From positions 3,534,001-3,598,000 of the forward strand of contig JAHRBC010000007.1 of NCBI GenBank assembly GCA_022702545.1: a stretch of DNA of 64,000 nucleotides. The letters are read 5' to 3'. The DNA is from Phycomyces nitens (Eukaryota; Mucoromycota; Mucoromycetes; Mucorales; Phycomycetaceae). This document shows positions 47,941 to 57,076 of the stretch, piece by piece. The first letter of the stretch is position 1. Each line of letters opens with the position of its first letter. The position numbers were made by a program, and so were the translations under genes. Below the pieces are notes generated by a model, which saw only the letters and a list, made by a program, of their open reading frames with translations, searched no databases and was not told where the DNA came from.

Positions 47941-48626
47941 TATTGTTTTGAGATATACTGTTAACTGACCTAATTATGATATTTAAATTTTAAAACTTGG
48001 GATACTTGGCTTTGCTCAAGGTCTCGTAACCCAGAGGTTATACACCTGAATTCGTGTAATTTATGATTACCAGAGTTTGTCATAACTTGTTTAAATTTGT
48101 TATGAGCAAATTGCTTTAGTAATAACATACTTTTTGACTTTGTTAGAACCGTGAAGAATGACGCCAATAACATAATACTACGCAATGAGAATAAGGGGGC
48201 TTATAAGCATTTCAGGGATTTTAGGGGTTTAGGATAGTGAACTAAATTTCAATATACAGTACTGACAGTACTTTTACGTCTATTTTTAGATAGTCAAATT
48301 AATTTTTACCCGTGCCACTTTATCCCTTTCACATTTATTTGGGATACAGCTTACAGTGTGAAAGAGAATAGTCCGTTTTAATCTGTCTGAAAATGGTCTA
48401 GATGTTAACTCATATTGGTCTTTAAGAACAAAGATTAATCATTCATATATTATCATTAATATTTTGTTGATGCTATTGTAAATTTACTGTTAAAGTCAAC
48501 TAAAGTCATAAAAAGGTCTAATACAAGGGATATATTAGAGGCAAAGAAATATAGTATATAACCAACACCTTTTGGCTACAATTTTTTTATATCATCATCT
48601 TCATCTTCATTCTCATCTTCATCAAC
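47941..48626. other. Unique DNA before peptide copy 3
   Basis: About 690 bases replacing the flank seen in copies 2 and 4. It includes the TATA-like AGTATATAACC near 48552 and a CATCTT-rich leader (48593-48624). Nothing else seen. Confidence 0.6.
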
Positions 48627-48839
48627 ATGCTTTTCCAAAAGACCATCCTTGCCTCTCTCTTCGCTGTCTTGGCCTTTGCCTCTGCCACCTCTGCCACTCC
48701 CTTTGGACTCTCCAAGCGTGCCTGTGATTATTCTTGCCCCGATAGCAGCTGCAATGATAAATGCCAGGCTGCTGCTGATGGAAAGGCTGTTGCTCCCATT
48801 TGCCAGGACGGTGCCTGCTACTGTGGCTTCAACCCTTAA
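48627..48839 (+). CDS. Secreted cysteine-rich defensin-like peptide, copy 3 (variant)
   Basis: 70-residue precursor with the same signal and pro-segment as copies 2 and 4. The first 13 mature residues match, then NDRCQASSGGKAV becomes NDKCQAAADGKAV, and the C-terminus GFSP becomes GFNP. All seven cysteines are kept. Changes concentrate in the loop between Cys4 and Cys5, while the signal-peptide DNA is unchanged between copies. The upstream flank is unlike the other copies; the downstream ~180 bases match copy 2. The probable 3'UTR intron is 48864-48923. Function unknown, as for the other copies. Confidence 0.87.
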   Translation: MLFQKTILASLFAVLAFASATSATPFGLSKRACDYSCPDSSCNDKCQAAADGKAVAPICQDGACYCGFNP

Positions 48840-48863
48840 ATCGCTTTGATTTAAAATTTCAAG

Positions 48864-48923
48864 GTAAATATCCTTTAAAAAACACTACACATACTTGCCT
48901 TTATTTAATTTATTCAACTATAG
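48864..48923 (+). other. Probable 3'UTR intron of peptide copy 3
   Basis: CAAG|GTAAATATCC donor and CAACTATAG acceptor, same as copy 2. Confidence 0.55.
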
Positions 48924-49172
48924 GGATTGTATTGGATCTTATTGTCTCTGAATGATATATCCCATTAGCATTTGAACTTTACATTGACTATATAGCAGCA
49001 TTGAATTAATCTTTCTCAGACAGTTTTTTTATCCATAAAAATTAGATCCAATAAATCATGAAATTGAAACTTTGAAAATTCAAGAAAGTCTTTATTATTT
49101 TGGTTCATTTAAAGAAAGCAATATATAATTACTTGTCGTACCTAAACCAATCTCCGTTGGTTCCATTCCAGT

Positions 49173-49215
49173 CTCCAATGTGATACATGCTCTCTGAGCC
49201 ACGCTTTATTTTCAT
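49173..49215. repeat. Left inverted terminal repeat of DIRS element
   Basis: Starts CTCCAATGTGATACATGCTC and ends TTTATTTTCAT; matches the reverse complement of 52062-52104 with one mismatch that I can see. Confidence 0.9.
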
Positions 49216-49563
49216 TGAAGTGGACAATCATGACTATTGTATTAATCCATTTAGGGTTGCAACTTTCAAGATAGTGTTACATGATTTCGTCCCAATTGTT
49301 AATACTTCCAATTAGTCTACTTTCTTATTCTCTTCCCCTTTCTTCTCTATTCTTTCGATTCTCATTACTTTGTCTATTTCAACCAACGACTCATAATCGG
49401 TACATTATTATATCTTTTCATACTTATCTCAATCTTGCTAACTAGTTCAAAGTTGGTTTTTATTAATAAATACAAGTAACAACGGATCATCATATATATT
49501 CAATAAATTTGTTATCTATACTACTTTATATATTTCTAAGCCACACACCGTGGATAACCCACA

Positions 49564-50250
49564 TGACTGATAGCACTAATAATACCAATGGACTTCTCAC
49601 AGACGAGAGAAAGTTATATTTTCAAACCGAACTATTTCAACTATTTCAACAATGGCAACAAGACTCTAACGAGCAACAAACATCCGAGAAAACTGAACTA
49701 CCTCTTGATATCACAGAGGTTTTGGAAGATCTATCGCCCATACAACCCAAAGAAATTCTCACAAAATATAATAGAAAGCTCCACAAATAGTACCATCCAG
49801 ACTGGAATCAAGGCGAGTCAATTAACAAATCATTCGTTTCCAAGTACAAACAGTACCAAGTTGACACACTTCAAGTCCTCAACACAGTCTACAAGGCTTC
49901 TGACACGACACGGACAGTTGCCAGAGCAGCTGCCAGCCCTCTATAAAGACCTCAATTACCTTCGAGCAAACCAAGATAAAATGCAAAACGATCAGGCCAT
50001 CCGGCTTCTGGAAGAGGCAATTGACGATACAAAACAACTTACCGTCTTTACATGGGTAATAGCAAAAACTCAGGATGAAGAAGCCCGAGACTACTCCCTC
50101 AAAGCACTTAAATTACCTCAATCGATTCAACATTTTGCTTGACAAGACGAACTACGCACGAATAAACCTGCATTTGACGAATAATTTATACACACATACA
50201 ACGAAGACAAATACCAACAGTCCGTCATCAGAGCCGCCACCACAGCTAAC
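49564..50250 (+). pseudogene. DIRS gag-like ORF remnant
   Basis: Two overlapping broken frames: 49564-49788 (MTDSTNNTNGLL...) and about 49790-50140, with LPALYKDLNYLRANQDKMQN, then AIDDTKQLTVFTWVIAKTQ and DYSLKALKLP. It looks like the nucleocapsid-like ORF of fungal DIRS elements, but the call is mainly by position. Confidence 0.4.
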
Positions 50251-50261
50251 AACAATCACTG

Positions 50262-51290
50262 CATTAAAATACACGACAAAGGCCGGAGGGACAAACTCAC
50301 CAATCCTTCAAGACTTGGCCGTACAGATCCAGGAGATACAGAATAAACACAAATTAAACGTACAATACCACCACATACCAGGTATAAAGAATGTAGAAGC
50401 AGACCAATTGAGCAGGAAGAAGAGGTCACTATACGAGTCAAAGATACCGATGAGGATGTTCCAATACATCAACCACAGATAGTGACCACTACAAATAGAT
50501 GCGTTCGCAGCACGACACAATCACCAACTACCGATATATTGGAGTCTGAGACCCGATCCAACAGCAGCAGACATCGATGCACTTCAACAAACGTGGAAGA
50601 AGAAGGGGATGTACTTGAATCCGCCTTGGAGATTTATACCTCGAGTACTTCATACATTAAAGAAACAAAGGATACAAAGAGCAGTACTGATCACGCCATG
50701 GTGGCCGAGTCGATATTTGTTTCCAATGATACTGCAACAACGACACCTAGACCAGCCGATAATCATGAAATTAAATCACAAGTAGTCATTAGCCGCATGG
50801 CTATTATCAACGACAATAAGAACGCCGTTAGTCTAACAGAAGATACAGCCAAATACCTACAACACAGCATTAGGCATTCGACGCAAAAAGCATATGACAA
50901 TGGATGGGAAAAATGGTACAAATGGAATCTCCACCAAATCCCAGCACTAGACCTCACAGAATATAATATAACACATATAGTTAACTTCCCAGTTCAACAC
51001 AATCACTATTCAGCTCAACATCTAAATATATTACAATCGGCTTTGACCTCGGTATTCAACAACACCCACCCACATCTCCCACCAATACCAGAAGACCCTT
51101 TGATCAAAGATTTCTTCGCAGCCAAACGACATACTGAAGTACACATACCAAGACGAGAACAACTGGAAATTTGGGACGTCTCCATCCTAATCACCTTTAT
51201 CGAACATCGATATGTCTCCTCCGCAGGACTTTCAATTCAAGATCTTCAACAAAAGACCATCCGCCTGTTGTGTATCGCTACTATGTAGTG
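50262..51290 (+). pseudogene. DIRS RNase H/methyltransferase-like remnant and YR N-terminal part
   Basis: A remnant TAGGTNSPILQDLAVQIQEI with HHIPGIKNVEADQLSRKKR (the RNase H C-terminal consensus IPG..N..AD.LSR) at about 50270-50430. In another frame follow HNHQLPIYWSLRPDPTAADI and ADIDALQQTWKKKGMYLNPP (about 50520-50630), typical of the post-RT domain in DIRS. The YR core-binding region follows from about 50790 (LQHSIRHSTQKAYDNGWEKW) to a frame stop at 51286. The reverse transcriptase that should precede RNase H is absent: gag-like sequence joins RNase H directly near 50260. Confidence 0.65.
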
Positions 51291-51909
51291 ACCACGTTCG
51301 GATATTGGCTGATTACAATACCGCGATGTGATTTATCAGATAAATAATAATGCACTTCAAGGTGTTTTCCTCCACTCTCTCACACCGAAAGAAGCATAAC
51401 AAAAATACATTCAATTAGGGTCGACAAAGAAAGAAGATACTTGTCCCGTACGCACCCTCTACCTATTTGTCCAAAAGACCTTGACTCTCCGACAATCTTT
51501 ACCAGAGGACCACACTCTTTTTCTCGCCTACCTCGACTCGGCTACAAGAGCCATCACTTCTATCGCACCGACCACACTGGCTAACTGGGTTGAATCTGAC
51601 ATGAGAGTAGCAGGAATTGACATGTCAAAATTTAAGGCATATTCCCTAAGATTTGCCTCCAATACAAAGGCAGTACAAGAAGGCAATAGTATCCAAGCCG
51701 TCAAGGAGCATGCTAATTGGAGTCTCAAAGCAAACACTTTTGAAAAGTACTACTGTAAACCAACGGCACAAGCATCCAAGAGCAGTACCATTACAAATTC
51801 AATTTTTTCAACGGAAAACAGTATCACATTGGAGGCTGGAACGGAACCAACGGGGATTGGTTTAAGTTCGATAAGCAATCACTTGGTGAAATTGAAGCCG
51901 AAAATGTGA
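51290..51909 (+). pseudogene. DIRS tyrosine recombinase catalytic part, degenerate
   Basis: After a frame break at ~51286, RPRSDIGWLQ marks the first catalytic Arg region. From 51481 MTLRQSLPEDHTLFLAYLDS continues to KAYSLRFASNTKAVQEGNSI and VKEHANWSLKANTFEKYYC. DIRS recombinases carry HSxRxASxTKA with His and Arg, and here the catalytic His position reads Tyr (YSLR). The nucleophilic Tyr is plausibly in FEKYY. The end of the frame overlaps the internal complementary region. Confidence 0.7.
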
Positions 51910-51913
51910 TACA
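51821..51913. repeat. DIRS internal complementary region (ICR)
   Basis: The first half (51821-51876) is the reverse complement of 49131-49186 with a few mismatches. The second half (51881-51913) matches the reverse complement of the right terminus (TTGGTGAAATxGAAGCC). Confidence 0.85.
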
Positions 51914-52061
51914 TACCTGCCCCTGGTATCGAAAGTGGTTCTAGGATTGACAAGTATTATTATATAACTTATCCCTACCCAAGAAAAAAATTGAATACAC
52001 ATAACACTTAGCTAGTTAGAAAGATATAAAGTAGTATAGATAACAAATTTATTGAATATAT

Positions 52062-52104
52062 ATGAAAATAAAGCGTGGCCCAGAGAGCATGTATCACATT
52101 GGAG
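52062..52104. repeat. Right inverted terminal repeat of DIRS element
   Basis: Starts ATGAAAATAAAGCGTGGCCC and ends CACATTGGAG; inverted relative to 49173-49215. Confidence 0.9.
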
Positions 52105-52349
52105 GCTTCCATTTCACCAACTAAGGGATATATTAGTCATACCAAAATTATACAATTTCAACCACAAGTGGATGCTCATAAAGCTATCATACTAATATTT
52201 AATTAAAAGCGTATTCCACATTTAACAACAAGTAAATATTCTACTATACTTTATTTTATTGCATGTTAGACTCTGAAATTAAGGTATAATTGTTTTACTA
52301 GAGATTTTAACTTGTTCGGTACCCCATTTTATTTTATTGAGATTATATA

Positions 52350-53985
52350 ATTCTGAAAATCATTTTAATTGAATTTACAGAAATTATAAATAAACAGTAA
52401 TTTTGTGTAATTCTTGAGGAAAGTTACGATGGAAACGGAATAGCTGTTTAGCTTTCAACTATGATCTGCAGATATCAACTTCCTTGTTCTTTAGGGTACT
52501 TTGATCCAGAAACTACGATCTTAAATGTATTCCTGGTAAAGCACACAAAAATAGATCATTCTCGACCTTTTAGTCTTATTCATATACCATCCATAGTCTA
52601 TTAGCCTTTACCGATCATGATCTACAGTCTTGCTTTATATTTCTTTTCTTGTGGAATCTATTATTAATTGCAGTCTATTCCCAAAGCTCGCCCCTTTATC
52701 TATTACAAGAGACCATTAAGAGTATTTCTATTAACCAATGTTTTGCTATACATATGTACTGGAATTATTAAATATAATATATTTCATAAAATGTATATCA
52801 ATTGTAACTCTTTGAGCACTTAGAACAATAATCTGCGACAGGCTCACTGTGCTTTACAGTGTATTAGCTGAGAATCGTTTCCAATAGTACTGTATTAAAT
52901 GCTCTCCTTAATTGACAAAGAGGGATGAAATTAAAGGCTAGAAACGCACGATAGTACTTTGTATTTATCTAAACCATTGTAATGATTACTTTATAACTAC
53001 ATTAGACTACAAATAGAGGCAAATATATTTATCCACTACCTCGTATTAATATACAGTCTAAAAATATTTTTGATACACCATTCATATGTCTATATTTTAA
53101 ATATTTGATACCTCTGTCAAAGTAAGGGATAGACAAAGGTATTTTTGATAGTTCCTATTAACTGCAAAGTACTGATGTGCAGCAAAAAAAACATGGGAGT
53201 AGACTACATACACAACAGTATCATAGAACGTATATTATTCAGTCAACTATTTTAATGAGTTCTATTAAGCTATACATATATACATATATATATAATAAAT
53301 ATCAAATTATATATCTATTCTATAGTTATGGCTATATCACTTTGACATCTGCTATTGATTTTTCTGTTTGTAATAATAAAATAAGTTTATTACTGAAAGA
53401 TTTTTCTTTTCTTTGAGTTTCTTGGATTATTACTTGATACTATACTTATAGCTACTTCAAGCGCTTAATAAGGTTAATTATGCATTATAAATCTCAAGTA
53501 TTCCACTTATTATAAACAAATGTCTATTTGTTAAAATATAGATATAACAGATACTTGATTTTTATGACATATAGGATAGTGCTGTATAAAGAATCCAAAG
53601 AGTTGGACTGGTCCAGAATATTTTTAAATTGTGTGAAAGGTTATTTTGGATTAGTCTCAAATTATTGGTGCCGGAACATATAGAGACACATATAAATCTT
53701 CTTAGATTGACTACTGTATCCCTTGTATCCATGTTATTAATACGCTTGTGTGTGTTTTAAAAAAACCTTTCTCCCTTGTAAATATCAAAAATGACTGGGT
53801 AAGTAACAAACTAGGAACACTTCAAGTGGTCATACGCTTATTTGGTGGCAAGGGTCATTTCAAGATACTTGCATTAAATACGTAAAGGTGCGCAATATTA
53901 CACTCCCTTAAAAAATTAGTATATAAGCACCAACTTTTTACTGACAATTAAGACTATCTTCATCTTCATCTTCATCTTCATCAAC
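52350..53985. repeat. Segmental repeat C, upstream of peptide copy 4
   Basis: Near-identical to 42719-44356 (repeat A), including the promoter and CATCTT leader; differs mainly by single-base changes and small repeat-length changes. Confidence 0.9.
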
Positions 53986-54198
53986 ATGCTTTTCCAAAAG
54001 ACCATCCTTGCCTCTCTCTTCGCTGTCTTGGCCTTTGCCTCTGCCACCTCTGCCACTCCCTTTGGACTCTCCAAGCGTGCCTGTGATTATTCTTGCCCCG
54101 ATAGCAGCTGCAATGACAGATGCCAGGCTTCTTCTGGTGGCAAAGCTGTTGCTCCCATTTGCCAGGACGGTGCCTGCTACTGTGGCTTCAGCCCTTAA
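53986..54198 (+). CDS. Secreted cysteine-rich defensin-like peptide, copy 4
   Basis: 70-residue precursor, protein-identical to copy 2 and differing in DNA by very few bases (AAAGCT for AAGGCT). Signal peptide, Kex2 site and seven-cysteine mature peptide are as in copy 2. The flank after the stop is different from the other copies, starting immediately after TAA. A GT-AG intron-like block still follows (54210-54267), 11 bases after the stop. The leader contains four CATCTT-type units (about 53955-53984). Confidence 0.87.
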   Translation: MLFQKTILASLFAVLAFASATSATPFGLSKRACDYSCPDSSCNDRCQASSGGKAVAPICQDGACYCGFSP

Positions 54199-54209
54199 GG
54201 GAAATTAAA

Positions 54210-54267
54210 GTAAGTTATATATACCGTTATTCTTATTTTAATATTGATCTTTGACATTGTTATTTAG
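54210..54267 (+). other. Probable 3'UTR intron of peptide copy 4
   Basis: TAAA|GTAAGTTATA donor and TTATTTAG acceptor, 58 bases; sequence differs from copies 2 and 3 but position relative to the stop is similar. Confidence 0.5.
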
Positions 54268-55141
54268 TCCACTGCAGATATCTTAATGATAGCTCTCCAC
54301 TTCTACATTGGGAGACATTTCAATAATTTATATTGATTTCATTTTCATTAAAGTATACACTAAATAAATTCGTTTTATTTTTGTTTGCACTATTGGGCTA
54401 TTTAATTACTTCTGATATCTCATCTAACCACCTTTAATGCGTATTCCTATGCAATCATTCGCTTTTCGGTCCCGGATATATACAAAAAAGACTGGCTATA
54501 CTAATACAAGATATACTAATAGACAGAAGAAGACTGTGATAAATATTCAAGTTCTTTTTTTTTATTAACACTTATTATATGTATAACTATTAATGTATAT
54601 ACTTGGAATGAAAGAAAATCTAAAGTATACCGATACGTTGGTGGTTAACTTGATCATATTAAAGTAACTGGAGATTCTAAATTAAAAATTCATTAAAATA
54701 AACATATTTTAAATCACTAAAACATTACAGCTTCAATAATCAGAAATTTTATTTGATACAAGTAATATACCTATTCCTGATTTACAACATTATTAAAGAG
54801 AATATTAGATTAAATAGAATTATGATAATAATGGGAACTAAAACATAATAATATATAATATATGCTGACCCTAAAGTCTGTTTGTCTGTTTTTCCTATCT
54901 TTAAGCTTTTACCTTCATTTTGCACATTGATCTTGTCCTTTCTGATACTTCGATAATTGACTGTACCATGCTGAATACAGTATGATATAGCTTGGTGGTC
55001 ATTCTTGACCAAGTTGCAGTTGAATTTAGCATTAGATATACAATGAAATGTTTTATAGAACAAAGTATTCAAATCAGCCAAGAGTAGTCTCATAATATCA
55101 CCATCAATATTTTAAATAGATAATTGAATATCTTGTTATAT
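54268..55141. other. Intergenic stretch
   Basis: AT-rich. A minus-strand frame at 54782-55093 has a mildly protein-like middle (QAISYCIQHGTVNYRSIR) but no recognisable domain; possibly a relic, not called as a gene. Confidence 0.45.
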
Positions 55142-57076
55142 TTAGATCATGTTAACATATTCTTCATCCCAGTTATAGTTGCCTCCAACTGATAAAGAAG
55201 GAAATTCATATTTAGCAATAGATCCAAATTTCAATGTTACAAATCCACGAAAAAGATCCAAATCCCATTTCCCCCTAGATCCATGGATATTTCCAGAGTT
55301 TTCAAACGCTGATGCCATGGGAAAATCCCTTCCAGAGACATTTTTAAAGTATTCTGTTGCTGTCTCAATCTCATCTCGTCTAAGCTGCCATGTAACAGAT
55401 TCCCATACATTGCTCCAGCACCTTGAGTACGTCGAATAAAACCAAATTGGATCCGACTCTATCTTTGAAGAGCTCTTGTTCATAGGGTTATCGTTATAGT
55501 CCTTGATTATACCATGCGTATACTGTGCCAATATTTTTTGAGTTGAAATGATGTTGATATCCTCTGTTTGTTGCGGGCAACGATCAATTAAGCTGAGATG
55601 CACAAAGTTAATGCTATAGTCTGCACCGTACATCATTTCTGAGATATTGTATCGAACATTGGAATGAACAAGATATTTCAGGTGGGTGTGTGACATGTCA
55701 ATACAGAGATGCCTTGTCCTTGTGTAAATGGGGAAACATATATGTACGTTATGCATACTTATGTACTTGAGGTCTCTACACCGATTAGACACATAGGCGA
55801 GGAAATCGAATCTAAAAGAAGCACTTCTAACCCCTAGAATGGACAGTCTGTGCGTTGTTGGGATTTCCGATTGGGACTCGCCAGTAATAACCTGGGATGA
55901 GTCAATGATCAGCCTCGTTAAGCTTTGGTAATGATCCAAGATAGTACTGAGAGAGATTGTAGCCAAATGTGTACAAAGGGTCAAAGTCGTTAGACGTGGA
56001 CAGGAATTTAATGTTGTGGTATTAAATAGGCGTGAAATAGGACCATGAATACGGACAGTAAATGACTCTAGACGCGCTGAATAAGGCTGCACATATTGAT
56101 TGAAAATGTAGTCTGGAAAAAGAGGTTCCTTTGGAGGCAGTTCAATAATAGTGAGATCTATATGATTTAATGGCATGTCGTCTGATAATACTTTGGCCCA
56201 GTTTCTGCGTAAAGAGTCTTGGTTATCTGAAATTACTATGTCAAGGTTCTTCAATTGATTAAATAGAGATTGAGACGTTGAAAGATTCGGCAGGTCACTC
56301 GGGCATTCATAAAATTGACGATCTACCTCATCAGTATTAGTTTTCATGGTGTGTAGGTTTGGGTATTTCATTGCAAAGTAATAAATCCATCGGTATTCTG
56401 TGGTATAGACAGGGGTTATTAGTGTTGTCAGACTTTTGGCCGGAAGCACCCTTGGAATGATGGAAAGGTCTGTATCTGAGATTTCTTCAAAATCCATATC
56501 AATGTCGATATACTTTAGCTTTTGCAAGTGACTGTGTATAAGTTCAAAACACTGTAGATTGACCCTTTTTGTATCGTCCTCGTTATTCTGGATGATGTGG
56601 AGCCATTGAAGATGAGGGATGCAGCTAAGTATTCCCTGGAATTCCATGTCAGTGATGAAGATGTCAACAGTATCCAAGTTCAAACTCATTTCTGTTAAAC
56701 ATTTCCATAAATTCCAATCTGCATGTCTTGCAAAGTCATCTCCAATGAATGCTTCATGTTCTACGATTAGACGGCGTATGTTTGGAAAATATTGTTGCAA
56801 TGTATAGAGCTGAATATCGTTGGCATCAATGGATACTTCTAGATGCAGTTCATGCACATGGTGACCGTTGTTTCTGTATATTATGTGTTTTGGTATTTGC
56901 GAGTTGCAGATGTCTTCCAGCTGCCTTTGGCTTGATATGTTTATTTTCTTCCATATCAATTCTGTAAATTTTAGTGACCAATACTTGCAGACCAAAGCAC
57001 ATTGAAGTTTGTCCTTAAATTCAATGAATCTTGCAATGTATTCAATAATTTCGAATGGGATTCTGTACTGGGACAT
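55142..57076 (-). CDS. F-box / leucine-rich-repeat protein, second paralogue
   Basis: Single exon, 644 residues, ATG at 57076. The N-terminal F-box reads IPFEIIEYIARFIEF, CALVCKYWSLKF, LIWKKINISSQRQLEDIC, closely matching the wording of the 4506-6620 protein. This is the Skp1-binding part of SCF ubiquitin ligases. Degenerate leucine-rich repeats follow (LQWLHIIQNN, SCPRLTTLTLCTHLATISL, LTRLIIDSS, CRDLKYISMHNVHI), which normally bind the substrate. The C-terminal ~110 residues have no recognisable repeats. It sits just after the peptide island. Family call is good; substrate unknown. Confidence 0.85.
   Translation of the reverse strand: MSQYRIPFEIIEYIARFIEFKDKLQCALVCKYWSLKFTELIWKKINISSQRQLEDICNSQIPKHIIYRNNGHHVHELHLEVSIDANDIQLYTLQQYFPNIRRLIVEHEAFIGDDFARHADWNLWKCLTEMSLNLDTVDIFITDMEFQGILSCIPHLQWLHIIQNNEDDTKRVNLQCFELIHSHLQKLKYIDIDMDFEEISDTDLSIIPRVLPAKSLTTLITPVYTTEYRWIYYFAMKYPNLHTMKTNTDEVDRQFYECPSDLPNLSTSQSLFNQLKNLDIVISDNQDSLRRNWAKVLSDDMPLNHIDLTIIELPPKEPLFPDYIFNQYVQPYSARLESFTVRIHGPISRLFNTTTLNSCPRLTTLTLCTHLATISLSTILDHYQSLTRLIIDSSQVITGESQSEIPTTHRLSILGVRSASFRFDFLAYVSNRCRDLKYISMHNVHICFPIYTRTRHLCIDMSHTHLKYLVHSNVRYNISEMMYGADYSINFVHLSLIDRCPQQTEDINIISTQKILAQYTHGIIKDYNDNPMNKSSSKIESDPIWFYSTYSRCWSNVWESVTWQLRRDEIETATEYFKNVSGRDFPMASAFENSGNIHGSRGKWDLDLFRGFVTLKFGSIAKYEFPSLSVGGNYNWDEEYVNMI

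Larger units (their letters stand above)
49129..52123 (+). mobile_element. Degenerate DIRS-type (tyrosine recombinase) retrotransposon
   Basis: Bounded by inverted terminal repeats, with the 43-base core at 49173-49215 (left) and its reverse complement at 52062-52104 (right). An internal complementary region lies at 51821-51913: its first half is complementary to the left end (49131-49186), its second half to the right end (~52090-52123). This terminal arrangement is diagnostic of DIRS elements, which replicate through a circular intermediate and integrate by a tyrosine recombinase. Inside, in order: a gag-like part, a remnant of RNase H, a methyltransferase-like part and a YR. Reverse transcriptase is missing, and frames are broken, so it is non-autonomous. 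It lies between peptide copies 3 and 4. Confidence 0.82.

Noticed and set aside
47990..48090. tRNA-like stem-loops with GGTTAT and GAATTCG
   Set aside because: No acceptor stem or B-box (GGTTCGANNCC) could be made; not a tRNA.
41129..54198. CRISPR-like reading of the spaced repeats
   Set aside because: Repeat units are kilobase-scale with genes and fungal introns; the genome is eukaryotic.
54782..55093. 103-codon frame after the second F-box gene
   Set aside because: Ends in an Ile/Leu/Phe run encoded by AT-rich DNA and has no recognisable family.
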